DNA of 64,000 bases from Pseudomonadales bacterium (GCA_028285415.1 JANQPF010000005.1:372001-436000), one strand, 5' to 3'. Shown: positions 6,755 through 15,559, counted from the stretch's first letter. Made by a program: numbers and translations. The notes: a model not told the origin generated them from the sequence alone.

Positions 6755-7591
6755 GTGGCGCGTACCTACCCCATTACCATTGTCGACGTATTCGCGGAGG
6801 CCAAGCTTGCCGGTAACCAGCTGGCGATCGTCGATGAAGCAGACACGCTGAGCGGCGAGGAAATGCAGGCGATTGCGCTGGAGACGAATTACTCGGAAAC
6901 CACCTTCGTGATCGCGCGCAGCCCAGAGCGCGCCACGGTGAGAATTTTCACGCCCGCCTGGGAGCTCCCGTTTGCGGGCCACCCCACCGTAGGCACGGCC
7001 TGGCATCTCTGCGCTGGCGCGGGTTCGATTACGCTCGATCTGCCGGTAGGTCCGGTGGGCGTCGAATTTGTCGACGGGATTGGCTGGATGACGCCGCCCG
7101 AGGTGACCTTCAATGGCGATCTCGACCGGGAAACCGCGGCCCGCTTGATTGATCTACCGGTTGCAAGCCTCGCCGGTGACTTTCCCGTGACGCTGGCTGA
7201 AGTTGGCCCAAGGTTTGTGCTGATACCCGTCCATGGGTTGGATGCGCTGCGCAGCGCCCGGCTGAACGGTGACCTGCATGCCGAGCTCCTGGCGGAGGGG
7301 CTTGGCGTGCAGTGCGTGTTCGTTTTCAGCGCCGAAGCGTACGGGCCCGACGCCGATTTTGCCTCGCGGATGTTCTTCGATTCTGCCGGTATACGCGAAG
7401 ACCCGGCAACGGGCAGCGCCAATACGGCGTTTGCCGCGTATCTGCGCCGTGAGCGGGGAGCGTTGGGCGGCGTGGTGGTCGATCAAGGCGTGGAGATGAA
7501 CCGGCCGTCGCGGCTGTACCTGGATGTGGGTGAAACGCTGCGCGTTGGCGGCAAAGTACAGCCGGTCATCCACGGCACGCTGACGCTCTGA
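6755..7591 (+). CDS. PhzF family isomerase
   Basis: The 278-residue protein shows the PhzF double hot-dog fold: N-terminal VDVFAEAKLAGNQLAIV (about residues 10-26), the catalytic Glu in YSETTF (E48), ELPFAGHPTVGTAW (about 70-83) and the C-terminal RED-PATGSAN motif. PhzF enzymes are cofactor-independent isomerases or epimerases; without other phenazine genes nearby this is probably an orphan member acting on an unknown metabolite. The GTG start at 6755 has GAAGGAG upstream. Confidence 0.9.
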   Translation: MARTYPITIVDVFAEAKLAGNQLAIVDEADTLSGEEMQAIALETNYSETTFVIARSPERATVRIFTPAWELPFAGHPTVGTAWHLCAGAGSITLDLPVGPVGVEFVDGIGWMTPPEVTFNGDLDRETAARLIDLPVASLAGDFPVTLAEVGPRFVLIPVHGLDALRSARLNGDLHAELLAEGLGVQCVFVFSAEAYGPDADFASRMFFDSAGIREDPATGSANTAFAAYLRRERGALGGVVVDQGVEMNRPSRLYLDVGETLRVGGKVQPVIHGTLTL

Positions 7592-7595
7592 TCAC

Positions 7596-7615
7596 GGTCT
7601 GAGAGTACTCAGACC
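7596..7615 (+). terminator. Stem-loop after the PhzF gene
   Basis: GGTCTGAG (7596-7603) and CTCAGACC (7608-7615) pair perfectly around an AGTA loop, starting five bases after the PhzF stop codon. There is no strong T-run downstream, so efficiency is uncertain. Confidence 0.55.
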
Positions 7616-7647
7616 CGTCCGCCGGGTTTGTAATCCCCAAAGGGGTT

Positions 7648-7663
7648 CGTGAACCAGTTCACG
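7648..7663. promoter_or_regulatory. 16-bp palindromic operator-like site
   Basis: CGTGAAC (7648-7654) and GTTCACG (7657-7663) are exact reverse complements separated by CA, 35 bases upstream of the DUF6316 start codon. The compact 7+2+7 geometry is that of a dimeric repressor or activator site. The regulator is unknown. Confidence 0.4.
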
Positions 7664-7697
7664 TATTTCGTTGATCATCCTCAGTACAGTTGCTTTC

Positions 7698-7967
7698 ATG
7701 CGCGAAAGTGACAAAAAAGAATCTGCGGTTCGCTATTTCCGCTCCGGCCATCGCTACTTCTGCATGGACGGCAAGTGGTATTTCTCGACCCGCGAGTCCG
7801 AAGAAGGACCGTTCGGCAGCCGCGAGGCGGCTGAGGCGGCACTCGAGCGCTATTTGAACTCCCTGGAGATGCTGCAGAAGATGCAGACTCCGGAAAAGGT
7901 CGAGAAATCCAGTGATGCCGACCGCGGCGACCCCACCATCTGGGATCGTCAGATCGACGCGATCTAG
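7698..7967 (+). CDS. DUF6316 family protein
   Basis: An 89-residue protein with the short aromatic core RYFRSGHRYFCMDGKWYFST followed by REGPF-like spacing (SEEGPFGSREAAEAAL), as in small gammaproteobacterial DUF6316 proteins. No signal or membrane segment is visible, and function is unknown. ATG at 7698 is preferred over an in-frame TTG at 7671, though neither has a clear ribosome-binding site. A 16-bp palindrome just upstream may control it. Confidence 0.75.
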   Translation: MRESDKKESAVRYFRSGHRYFCMDGKWYFSTRESEEGPFGSREAAEAALERYLNSLEMLQKMQTPEKVEKSSDADRGDPTIWDRQIDAI

Positions 7968-8070
7968 CCCGTAAATCTCCCACAAAAGCGAGAAACGTCT
8001 CCGCAGAATGTTGAGTTGCGCCGTTGTTCGGTGCGCGGCACAGTGAGCGCTGTCGTTCGGGGAGGTTCGT

Positions 8071-8463
8071 GTGGTGAGACGTATTCTGTTACTGGCTGGT
8101 GTCTTCGTGGCGGGCTGCTCCGGTCCCTTCATGGTCTTCCCGGGAGGTGCAATCCCGGGAGACACCGCACCTTATGATCTGACGGTCGTGGACGCGGAAG
8201 TGAATGTCCTGCAGCTTGAAACCAATCCCGAAGACCCCTATTCGGTCAATCTCGGCTTCTTCCGGATTGGCGAGGACATCTACATCGATCCGGCTGAAGA
8301 TCGTCGCTGGTACCAGCACATCAAGGCCGATCCCAGAGTCAGGATTCGCTTTGATGGCGCATCGGTGGTGCACGAGATGCAGACGGAGGCAGTCACGGAC
8401 CCTGCCATCGTCTCGCAGTTCGAAGCGGACCGAATTGTGCTGCGGCTGGTGCCGCGGTCTTAG
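8071..8463 (+). CDS. Putative lipoprotein with a split-barrel (deazaflavin-nitroreductase-like) domain
   Basis: The 130-residue product begins with a lipoprotein signal: basic MVRR, a hydrophobic run and the lipobox V-A-G-C with C16. The mature part (DIYIDPAEDRRWYQHIKADPRVRIRF) resembles pyridoxamine-oxidase or F420-dependent nitroreductase split-barrel proteins, where the WYxHxxADPRVR-type segment lies near the flavin edge. No cofactor residues can be confirmed. GTG at 8071 or 8074 follows a GGGGAGG site. It probably sits at the inner or outer membrane. Confidence 0.65.
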   Translation: MVRRILLLAGVFVAGCSGPFMVFPGGAIPGDTAPYDLTVVDAEVNVLQLETNPEDPYSVNLGFFRIGEDIYIDPAEDRRWYQHIKADPRVRIRFDGASVVHEMQTEAVTDPAIVSQFEADRIVLRLVPRS

Positions 8464-8505
8464 CGCGCTACGTTTCGGATTGGGGCGAATTGGGGCAAAT
8501 CGGGG

Positions 8506-9045
8506 CTAATCGGGCGGATCCCACTGCTGCCAGAACTCGTCCGCGACCGGCATGAACGGCACGTCGGTGTCATCCGGCCGCGCACCGGCCTGGGTCAACA
8601 ACGCGTGCACCTGCCCGCGGTGATGCGTGCCATGGTTGAAGAGCTGCACAACGCAGACCGCGGTCGGGCGCTGCATGTCCCGCTGCATGGCGCCTGAAAA
8701 CCAGCTCACCGTGCCGTTCAGCTCCGCTGCCGTGACGCGTTCGCTCCAGGCACGCATGTTGGCATCGCAGATTGCGCGCGCCTCGCACAGTCCCTCCCAG
8801 TCGGCATAGGCGTCAACGGAATTCGGGATATCCGGGACGGCTGGCGCGGGCGTACCGGCAAGTCGGTGCAGCCACAGCTCGTCACCCCAGAGCAGGTGGG
8901 AGAGTGTCGCGTGAATCGAGCCGAAAAAAGCGCCTCTGTGCGCTTGCCGCTCGGCACCTGTCAGCGTGCCTGCGGCCGCGTAGATGCTGCGGTTCTGCCA
9001 CGACGTGTACGTACTCATGAGTTTGACATAAAGCGGGTCGATCAA
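8506..9045 (-). CDS. DinB family protein
   Basis: The 179-residue protein is a DinB-type four-helix bundle. It has [17 protein letters not shown] in the N-terminal third and [14 protein letters not shown] in the C-terminal third, giving the three-His metal site (first His in ATLSH, the others in THHRGQVH). The family includes metal-dependent thiol transferases and hydrolases; the substrate is unknown. I chose TTG at 9045 because GGAGG lies five bases upstream and TTG overlaps the rluE stop as TTGA; an in-frame GTG at 9057 is the alternative. Confidence 0.85.
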   Translation of the reverse strand: MIDPLYVKLMSTYTSWQNRSIYAAAGTLTGAERQAHRGAFFGSIHATLSHLLWGDELWLHRLAGTPAPAVPDIPNSVDAYADWEGLCEARAICDANMRAWSERVTAAELNGTVSWFSGAMQRDMQRPTAVCVVQLFNHGTHHRGQVHALLTQAGARPDDTDVPFMPVADEFWQQWDPPD

Positions 9046-9578
9046 AGTTGCCTCCACTCGCCCGGCGCGAGGCCGTCAATGGTCCAGGAGCCGACACGAT
9101 AGCGAATGAGGCGGAGCACGGGAAAGCCGATGGCAGCGCACATGCGTCGTACCTGCCGATTGCGGCCCTCACTGATCGTGAGCTCCAGCCAGCTGTCCGG
9201 GATGGATTTGCGCACGCGAATCGGCGGCACGCGTGGCCAGAGGGTGGCAGGGGCTGCCATACCCCGCGCCTTGGCCGGCAACGTTGGCCCGTCTTTCAGC
9301 GTAATCCCCTCGCGCAGTGGCTCGAGGTCAGACTCTTGAGGGTTCCCTTCCACCTGCACCCAGTACGACTTACTCATCTTGTGTCGCGGATGCATGATCT
9401 TGTCGCGCAGAGCCTTGTCATCGGTCAAGACCAGGAGACCCTCACTGTCCCGGTCGAGGCGGCCCGCCGGATAGACGCCCTGCACCGGCAGGTAGTCCGT
9501 GAGCGTTGCACGACCTTCGCGATCGGTGAACTGGCTCAGAACGTCGTAGGGCTTGTTGAGGAGCACAAGGTTCGCCAC
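9042..9578 (-). CDS. rluE: 23S rRNA pseudouridine synthase RluE (RsuA/RluB/E/F family)
   Basis: A 178-residue enzyme with the pseudouridine-synthase motif [16 protein letters not shown], where the first Asp (about residue 43) is catalytic. Later motifs are KSYWVQVEG and the C-terminal [16 protein letters not shown] signature. It lacks the N-terminal S4 domain of RsuA or RluB, which with the short length fits RluE, the enzyme modifying U2457 of 23S rRNA in E. coli. It starts at GTG 9578 and overlaps the DinB gene by four bases downstream. Confidence 0.88.
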   Translation of the reverse strand: MANLVLLNKPYDVLSQFTDREGRATLTDYLPVQGVYPAGRLDRDSEGLLVLTDDKALRDKIMHPRHKMSKSYWVQVEGNPQESDLEPLREGITLKDGPTLPAKARGMAAPATLWPRVPPIRVRKSIPDSWLELTISEGRNRQVRRMCAAIGFPVLRLIRYRVGSWTIDGLAPGEWRQL

Positions 9579-9590
9579 GCGGCGCTTCTC

Positions 9591-10391
9591 TCAGGATTCG
9601 AAATAGCGTTCGTGCGTGGCGCAGATCTCAGGCCATAGGCTGCTGAGATCTTCGTCGACGCCGAACGTGGTTGCCATGCGGTCGTTGAGTGCCGCCACCG
9701 AGTCGACGACCTCGGTCGTTTTGCCGTTGCGCGCAATGGTCGTTGCGACGCGCCCGAGCTGCACGTGGATGCGTTCGGGGTCGAACCGCTGGGCAATCAG
9801 GAGCTGTCGGAATGGGGAAGACGGATCGCTCTGCAGCCACGCGCATTTGCCCGCGAGCTCATCCTCATCCGCCGTTTCGTGCCTGAAGTCGAACGATGCC
9901 ACGTTGCTGTAACCGTGGTTGTGAAAACGCCAGAAACCGTCGTCCATCTGCTCCAGGCGGTAGTTCAGATAGCCCTGACGATGCTCACCCACGGCGAGCG
10001 GAACGGGTTCGCGCAGACCGTCTCCAAGCCCCACGTCGGCAAGGTAGGGTTCACCCAGATCAACCTCCAGCACCAGATGATTGCCGAGTTGAGTATCTCC
10101 CTGGGTTTCGCGCATGACCGCGCCAGACATGCGCCTTACGGTGAATCCGATCTCGCCGTACGCCCAGGCGAGCAGACCGTTCATCTCGTAACACCAGCCG
10201 CCGCGCCGCCGGGTGACGAGCTTGTCGAAAATGCGCGTCATGTCGAAGTCGAGAGGGCGGCCAAGCTGCACGTCGATGTTTTCGTAAGGGATGTGCAGCA
10301 CGTGCTGGTGGTGTACCGCCCGCAACGTGGTCAGGTCCGGCTGCACCGGACCGCGATAGTCGATGCGTTTGAAGTAGGCGTCGAGATCCAT
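9591..10391 (-). CDS. Arylamine N-acetyltransferase
   Basis: The 266-residue protein has the full NAT catalytic triad: C67 in RGGWCYEMN, H105 in GNHLVLEV and D119 in LADVGLGDG, at the family's usual spacing. It also has the N-terminal PYENIDVQLG segment. NAT enzymes transfer acetyl from acetyl-CoA to arylamines or hydrazines in the cytoplasm. It lies 12 bases upstream of rluE on the same strand, so the NAT-rluE-dinB genes may be one operon. Confidence 0.93.
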   Translation of the reverse strand: MDLDAYFKRIDYRGPVQPDLTTLRAVHHQHVLHIPYENIDVQLGRPLDFDMTRIFDKLVTRRRGGWCYEMNGLLAWAYGEIGFTVRRMSGAVMRETQGDTQLGNHLVLEVDLGEPYLADVGLGDGLREPVPLAVGEHRQGYLNYRLEQMDDGFWRFHNHGYSNVASFDFRHETADEDELAGKCAWLQSDPSSPFRQLLIAQRFDPERIHVQLGRVATTIARNGKTTEVVDSVAALNDRMATTFGVDEDLSSLWPEICATHERYFES

Positions 10392-10488
10392 GCCGCGAGT
10401 CTGGCAAAAGGCATTGAATGTTGCGATGCTTTATCCGGGTCGCACGCCGGCAAAGCATGCCGGACGCAAACCATGGGGAGGCAGCGCG

Positions 10489-11142
10489 ATGAACGAAATT
10501 GTGGATCGGGAAACCTGGCTCAAAGCCCGGGCTGAGCTCCTGGTCAGAGAAAAAGCACATACGCGGGCGCGCGCGGAGCTTGCTGCGGCGCGGCGTGAGC
10601 TGCCCTGGGTGAAGGTCGACAAAGCCTACGAGTTCACGGGCCCGGATGGACCGGTGACGTTCGCCGAGCTCTTCAAAGACCGTTCGCAGCTTGCGGTGTA
10701 CCACCTGATGTTCGGGCCCGGCTGGGAAGCGCCCTGTCCGGGCTGCACTCAGTGGGCGAATGCCCTGAACGGTACAACCCGGACGTTCGGACCGGCGGAT
10801 GCGCGGCTCATCTGCATCTCACGCGCGCCCTACCCGGAAATTGCGGAGCAAAAGTCCCGGCTCGGCTGGGGATTTTCCTGGGTCTCTTCGTTCGGCTCCG
10901 ATTTCAACTACGACTTTCACGCCTCAGCGCTCGACACCACCGGTGAAAGCGCTGTCGCCATCGGCGGCGAAGGTGGAGAGGAGGTGCGCTTTGACCGTGG
11001 CGAAAACCACGGCGTCAGTGTCTTCTGTAAGGACGAAGCCGGGCAGATTTATCATACCTACAGCGCCTACAACCGCGGCATCGAAGCCTTGAACGGCGCG
11101 TTTGGCTACTACGACCTGCTGCCGAAAGGTCGCCCGTGGTAG
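10489..11142 (+). CDS. DUF899 family thioredoxin-like protein
   Basis: The 217-residue product is a DUF899 protein: an N-terminal helix (VDRETWLKARAELLVREKA), then ELPWVKVDKAYEF, then a thioredoxin-like domain with LAVYHLMFGPGWEAPCPGCTQWAN, where the CPGC cysteines replace the thioredoxin CxxC. It ends with the HTYSAYNRG and YYDLLPKGR segments. The role is unknown, probably redox-related. ATG at 10489 has GGGGAGG seven bases upstream; longer in-frame starts overlap the divergent NAT gene. Confidence 0.88.
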   Translation: MNEIVDRETWLKARAELLVREKAHTRARAELAAARRELPWVKVDKAYEFTGPDGPVTFAELFKDRSQLAVYHLMFGPGWEAPCPGCTQWANALNGTTRTFGPADARLICISRAPYPEIAEQKSRLGWGFSWVSSFGSDFNYDFHASALDTTGESAVAIGGEGGEEVRFDRGENHGVSVFCKDEAGQIYHTYSAYNRGIEALNGAFGYYDLLPKGRPW

Positions 11143-11149
11143 CGCTCCG

Positions 11150-11767
11150 CTAGCGCGGCTTGAACTCGAAAAACCAGATGTCCCGCGGCCCTTCGCTGGG
11201 CGGGGGACCGAGCTCTGCGGGCGCCACCCAGCTGCGCGCCATGTCCTCGAGCTGGGTCTTGAGATCAGCCACGAGGGTTGGATCGGTCACGCGGGCAAGC
11301 TGACCGGTGTAGCGGGTGTCCTCGATACGGATGACCGCGCGCCCGTCTGCCATGGCGTCTTCGTGCCAGCGTTTGAACACGTAAATGAGATTCAGGATCC
11401 AGCGCTGGGTTCCCTCAAAACGGCCCCACATGAAACCGAGATCGCAGGGCACGTAGAGCTTGTCGTCGCGGACCATGATGCCGGTCCAGCGTGACGTTGC
11501 CGGTGATACGAGTTGCAGCGCAACGGGTTCCATCGGCGCGCAGACCCCCTCGCTGCAGCCGCCGGCTTCACCCAGAACGTCTGGCCAAACCACCCCACGG
11601 CTGCTGAGCTCGGTGCCGGATTTGAGCTCGCCGCCGGGCAGCATGTCGTTCAGGGGACCGTCGGAGCGGGCCTGCGCCACTTTGAGCGCGATGAAACCGG
11701 CCCCACCCAGTGCAACGAGAAAGACGATGATGCGCAGAGCAATCGAACCGGTTTGATGGTGAGACAC
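11150..11767 (-). CDS. Membrane-anchored hypothetical protein
   Basis: I do not recognise this 205-residue protein. A short N-terminus is followed by a single membrane helix (about residues 8-28), then a soluble periplasmic part. Two close cysteines (GCSEGVC, about 70-76) could form a disulfide or metal site, and EDTRYTGQLARVTDPTL is a notable stretch. The GTG start at 11767 has GAGG five bases before it; longer starts read into the regulator region. It follows the LytT gene by 58 bases and may be its target or the last gene of that operon. Confidence 0.65.
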   Translation of the reverse strand: MSHHQTGSIALRIIVFLVALGGAGFIALKVAQARSDGPLNDMLPGGELKSGTELSSRGVVWPDVLGEAGGCSEGVCAPMEPVALQLVSPATSRWTGIMVRDDKLYVPCDLGFMWGRFEGTQRWILNLIYVFKRWHEDAMADGRAVIRIEDTRYTGQLARVTDPTLVADLKTQLEDMARSWVAPAELGPPPSEGPRDIWFFEFKPR

Positions 11768-11825
11768 GGCGACCTCTTTTATGTGGACGTACTCCAGGGT
11801 CGCCGCCGCTCCCGAAATAGTTTGG

Positions 11826-12566
11826 CTACATCTGTTTGAACAGGTGGCCGTAGCTCTGGCTGCTGCGTAGTTTCTCGTCGCGATCTTTGAGCGTGAGGGT
11901 GTAGCGTCCGCGGATGTCACGCCTGGCGCTCTGAATCTGATCCACGCTGACGATGATGCCGCGGTGGATGCGCCAGAATTTGTTCGGATCGAGCTGGGAT
12001 TCGAGCTCCTTGATGCTGCGCCGCACCAGATGTTCAGCTTGGGCCGTCATCACGGAGGTATATTTTTGATCTGCCTGGAAGTAGACCACCTCTTCGACGG
12101 GAATGAGCGTTGTCGTATCGTCGAGCCCGGCGCGTATCCAGCTGAGGTATGAAGCCTGGTCGGGCTGAATCCCGTTCAAGAGCTCGAGCAGCTTGTCGCG
12201 GTTGGCATCGTCCATCCGTTTGAGGCGCGCGATGGTCTGCGTGAGCCGGTCTTCGCTGACGGGCTTGAGGACGTAGTCCACAGCCGCACGCTCGAAGGCG
12301 GCAACCGCAAACTGATCGTACGCCGTGACGAACACGATCCGGGTGTCCCGCGGCAGCGCTTCGGCAACCTCGAGACCACTCAAGCCCGGCATGTGTATGT
12401 CCAGGAAGGCAATGTCCGGCTGGGTCTCTCTGGCAAGCGCAATGGCCTGCCTGCCGTTCTGTGCGGTGCCGAGGATCTCGAGCTCGGGCCAGAGCGCTGT
12501 CAGCTTGTCGCCGAGCGAGGTCAGCAGGTTTTCTTCATCGTCGACCAGAATGGCGGTAGCGGTCAT
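11826..12566 (-). CDS. LytTR-family response regulator (LytT/AlgR type)
   Basis: The 246-residue protein has a receiver domain at about 1-120, with acidic pocket D9-D10-E11, phosphoacceptor D56 (FLDIHMPG), the VTAYDQ Thr and the LKP lysine. A LytTR DNA-binding domain follows at about 145-245 (VYFQADQKYT, WRIHRGIIVSVDQI, YTLTLKD). It overlaps the sensor kinase stop by four bases, so kinase and regulator are made together. Phosphorylated regulators of this type bind direct repeats upstream of targets; no target is evident in the sequence. Confidence 0.93.
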   Translation of the reverse strand: MTATAILVDDEENLLTSLGDKLTALWPELEILGTAQNGRQAIALARETQPDIAFLDIHMPGLSGLEVAEALPRDTRIVFVTAYDQFAVAAFERAAVDYVLKPVSEDRLTQTIARLKRMDDANRDKLLELLNGIQPDQASYLSWIRAGLDDTTTLIPVEEVVYFQADQKYTSVMTAQAEHLVRRSIKELESQLDPNKFWRIHRGIIVSVDQIQSARRDIRGRYTLTLKDRDEKLRSSQSYGHLFKQM

Positions 12567-13618
12567 GGTGGCGGGGGTTCCGGCGATCTCGGCAGCGTGA
12601 TCGTGGCAATCATGCCTTGCGGGCTGTTCTCTGCCAAATCGAGGCGTGCGCTGCCATCGTAAAGCGTTCTCAAGCGCTCGCGCACGTTGGTCAGACCCGT
12701 GCCGCTGCCGGTGCTGCCTTGCTCATGGATACCCTGCCCGGTGTCTTTGACGGAAATAACGAGTGCGTCTGCATGTGCATCGACCTCGATGACAACTTCT
12801 CCGCCTTCCTCCGTCGGCTCGAGACCGTGCTTGATGGCGTTTTCAACCAGCGGCTGCACGAGCAGCGGAGGCAGCGGCAGAGGCCCAAGCGATTCGTCCC
12901 AGATGATGTCGTAGCGAAGCCTCGACTGCATGCGTGTTTTCTGTATCTCCAGGTAGGCTCGGGCAATGGCTATTTCCTCGGCCAGCGTCGTCACGGCTTC
13001 GCGCGTGCGGTTCAGCGTGGCGCGCAGCAGGGTGGTCAGATTCAGCAACGTATGCTCGGCCGCGTCCGGGTCGCGGTGGATCAAACCGGCGATATTCGAC
13101 AGGGTATTGAAGAGGAAGTGGGGTTCTATTTGCGCCTGCAGCAGGCGCAGTTCCGTCTGCATCAGCAGCTTCTCCTGCCGTTCCCGCTGCGCCTCGGCGT
13201 CGACCAGCGCTGCGTTGATGCTGAGGAGCCGTGCGCGGGTGCCGAAGATCGCGAAGCCGACAATGCCAAAAAAGATGCCGGTCAGAAGCGTGCCGTTGTT
13301 CTGCGTGAAAAAGAACAACGGATTGCCGCTGACGTAGGTCCCTCCGATGAGGAGACCCACACCCAGGCCGAAGGCGGTGAGAGGGATCGGCACAATATAT
13401 GGACTCATGACTTTATGACTCGCCGCGCTGAAGAGGATGAAACTCAGGCTGATCGAAAGGCCAATCGCAAAAGACACCACAAGGTTTGCCGTGAGATGTT
13501 GAAAGCCATTTCTCCAACCAAAGAAGAGCCCAATGGCGAGACAGAAAACGCCGGTATAGGCGAGGAGCTTCCAGGGCTGCTCGACCATGCTGCGGGGTTG
13601 GCGAACCCCCTCAGCCAT
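12563..13618 (-). CDS. LytS-type sensor histidine kinase
   Basis: The 351-residue kinase has several N-terminal membrane helices (about residues 18-130), a coiled-coil linker, the His_kinase box QIEPHFLFNTLSNIAG with phosphorylated H167, and a HATPase domain with LVENAIKHGLEP (N box) and GTGLTNVRERL (G box). It is the partner of the downstream LytTR regulator. ATG at 13618 overlaps the carotenoid oxygenase stop by eight bases; ATG at 13588 is an alternative. No periplasmic sensor domain is visible, so the signal is probably sensed within the membrane. Confidence 0.92.
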   Translation of the reverse strand: MAEGVRQPRSMVEQPWKLLAYTGVFCLAIGLFFGWRNGFQHLTANLVVSFAIGLSISLSFILFSAASHKVMSPYIVPIPLTAFGLGVGLLIGGTYVSGNPLFFFTQNNGTLLTGIFFGIVGFAIFGTRARLLSINAALVDAEAQRERQEKLLMQTELRLLQAQIEPHFLFNTLSNIAGLIHRDPDAAEHTLLNLTTLLRATLNRTREAVTTLAEEIAIARAYLEIQKTRMQSRLRYDIIWDESLGPLPLPPLLVQPLVENAIKHGLEPTEEGGEVVIEVDAHADALVISVKDTGQGIHEQGSTGSGTGLTNVRERLRTLYDGSARLDLAENSPQGMIATITLPRSPEPPPP

Positions 13619-15125
13619 GCACGAACCGGCCGTGCAAACCGAGCGGCAGCCCGTAGGGGAGTCGTGCCGTTGCCAGCGGGCCATCAGCCAGCGCGCGGGC
13701 GTCGAAGACGTTCAGAAGGGTTTGATCCGTTTTCCAGTCGAACGCGGTGCCGATGACCCAGCCGTCAGTCTCGGCGGCCCGGGACGGATCTGCCACATAG
13801 ATGTGCTCCTCAGGGATCTCGGTGTCCGGGTAGCGGTAGACGGCGCGCGCGCCGCTGTCGTAGTCGAAGTGGCTCACTTCATTCAGGTGGCCGTGCACCG
13901 GTGGCGTGAGCGTGTTGCTGCTCATCATCGTCAGACGCCGATTGCGTTGACCGCTGACCCGCGGATCGACGCTCGGGAACTCGGTTTCGAGATTCATCCC
14001 GAACATTGGCGCTTCAGCAACCTTGCGCGTGCGGGTATCAATCCGATATTCGTGATGATGGCTGCCACCCGACGGCGTCAGATTGCCGCGCATGACCTCC
14101 CGGAAGCTGTCGATCATGGCCATGGGATCACCCGCGCGGGCTGCGTCGAAGTGGATGACACCGTTGTCGTCCTCCCAGCCGTTGCCATAGTGAAATACCC
14201 ACTGCGAGGGCAGCTCTACCCAGAAGTGGTTGTCGAAGTTGTTCTTGTCGACAACGAGGAGGCGGGTGGGGTCGTCCGGGCGCCATTTGTGGGCGTCCAG
14301 AAACGAGCTTGCCGCCCCGTCCGGCGAGTAGTGCAGCGGGGGTACCATCAACACCAGGTGGCGGCGGGTGACAACAAAGTCGTGCACCATGGAAATGGGG
14401 TCTGCTTTGACCTTACCCGCTTTGACGAGCTTGCCGTTCTTGTCCACGTGCCACAGGACCAGCAGTTTCGCCGAGGACAGATAACCAAAATTCCACAGGG
14501 TGCCATCGGGCTCGATGCGTGGATGGGCTGAGAACGGTACGCCACGCATTTCGGGTGAGAACGCGTAGGCACCGCGGGTGGAGAGGTCCTCCGGGTCCAT
14601 CTCCCAGGGTGAGCCTGCTTCCCACAATGCCAGCAGCTTGCCGTGATGATGCAGCACGCTGATGTTGGCTACGTTGACGGCATCGGGACTCGTCACGGGT
14701 GCGGGATCTGGTGGTGTGGAGGCAAAGCCCGGATACAGCGCCCGCCCGGCACGACGCTCCGCCTGCACTTTGTAAGTTTCGATCAACGCGGCCTGGTGAT
14801 TGACGCCGTCGGCGCCCACGCGATAAGCCTGCAACATACCGTCGCCGGCAAACCAGTGACGGTATCGATAGTCGCCAATTTCGTGCTGGGCGGGTCCGTT
14901 GCGGTAGAACGTGCCCGTCAAATCCTTCGGCCAGCTGCCGCTGACCTCGGCATCTGCGGCGAAACGGGGCTGCTGTACGGTACGGTAGCCGAGCAGCCAG
15001 GGGCGATCGGCCAGTGCGCTTTTGAATTGCTGGGCCCAGGAAGGGTTGCCGACGCCGGCAACGGCCGGGAGCCCGGCAGCGGCGGAAAGGCCGGCGATGA
15101 GCTGGGTGAACTGACGGCGGCGCAT
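13611..15125 (-). CDS. Tat-exported carotenoid oxygenase (retinal pigment epithelial membrane protein family)
   Basis: The 504-residue enzyme is a carotenoid or stilbene cleavage dioxygenase with all four iron-binding histidines visible: H201 (FSAHPRIEPDG), H248 (MVHDFVVT), H312 (VFHYGNGWED) and H498 (GLHGRF). It starts with a twin-arginine signal (RRRQFTQL then a hydrophobic stretch and A-V-A-G), so it probably works in the periplasm after folding with iron. ATG at 15125 lies two bases after the DUF2141 stop. The substrate could be a carotenoid, retinoid or lignin-derived stilbene; this cannot be read from the sequence. Confidence 0.92.
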   Translation of the reverse strand: MRRRQFTQLIAGLSAAAGLPAVAGVGNPSWAQQFKSALADRPWLLGYRTVQQPRFAADAEVSGSWPKDLTGTFYRNGPAQHEIGDYRYRHWFAGDGMLQAYRVGADGVNHQAALIETYKVQAERRAGRALYPGFASTPPDPAPVTSPDAVNVANISVLHHHGKLLALWEAGSPWEMDPEDLSTRGAYAFSPEMRGVPFSAHPRIEPDGTLWNFGYLSSAKLLVLWHVDKNGKLVKAGKVKADPISMVHDFVVTRRHLVLMVPPLHYSPDGAASSFLDAHKWRPDDPTRLLVVDKNNFDNHFWVELPSQWVFHYGNGWEDDNGVIHFDAARAGDPMAMIDSFREVMRGNLTPSGGSHHHEYRIDTRTRKVAEAPMFGMNLETEFPSVDPRVSGQRNRRLTMMSSNTLTPPVHGHLNEVSHFDYDSGARAVYRYPDTEIPEEHIYVADPSRAAETDGWVIGTAFDWKTDQTLLNVFDARALADGPLATARLPYGLPLGLHGRFVHG

Positions 15126-15127
15126 GA

Positions 15128-15559
15128 TCAGCGGTTCAGGTTCAGTGACTGGGTCACGGAACCCTCCAGCTGGAACTTCACGTCTTCCCACTTGGGCGGA
15201 CCAAAGTTTCCTGCGGCGTTGTTGGAAAACGCCCAGGGTTCGGTGGGCATGCCGACGAAGTTGGCGTCCAGATCTCCGTTTGCGTTGAGGTCGTGCATGA
15301 TGCGCACGGCGTATTCACCGGCCGGCAAGCTCGTGGTGGTAAAGGACATCTCCCCTTCGCTGGCACGCTGCATTACCGAAGCGATCGGTGTGGCGTCTCC
15401 TTTGAACTCAGCCTCACCGGCCAGGACCTGCAGCATGATGGTGCCTTTGCTTTCGGATACGTTGGTTATGACGACGGTAAGCGTTTCCGCTGAGATCAGC
15501 TGGGTCATCAAGCAGGCGTAGACGGCGGCACCTGTCGTCAGGAGGGTTTTCAACGGCAT
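15128..15559 (-). CDS. DUF2141 domain secreted protein
   Basis: The 143-residue protein has a signal peptide (hydrophobic about residues 6-22, cut after I-S-A) and the DUF2141 beta-sandwich pattern: LTVVITNVSESKGTIMLQV, LPAGEYAVRIMHDLNANGDLDANFVGMP and the EPWAFSNNA motif. DUF2141 genes often sit next to carotenoid-processing genes, which fits the downstream oxygenase two bases away. It is the first gene of the minus-strand operon. Function is unknown. Confidence 0.9.
   Translation of the reverse strand: MPLKTLLTTGAAVYACLMTQLISAETLTVVITNVSESKGTIMLQVLAGEAEFKGDATPIASVMQRASEGEMSFTTTSLPAGEYAVRIMHDLNANGDLDANFVGMPTEPWAFSNNAAGNFGPPKWEDVKFQLEGSVTQSLNLNR

Noticed and set aside
7635-7656. CCCCAAAGGGG and GGTTCGTGAACC as terminators
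   Set aside because: Short overlapping stems that partly coincide with the stronger 16-bp palindrome; the 7596-7615 hairpin is the better terminator.
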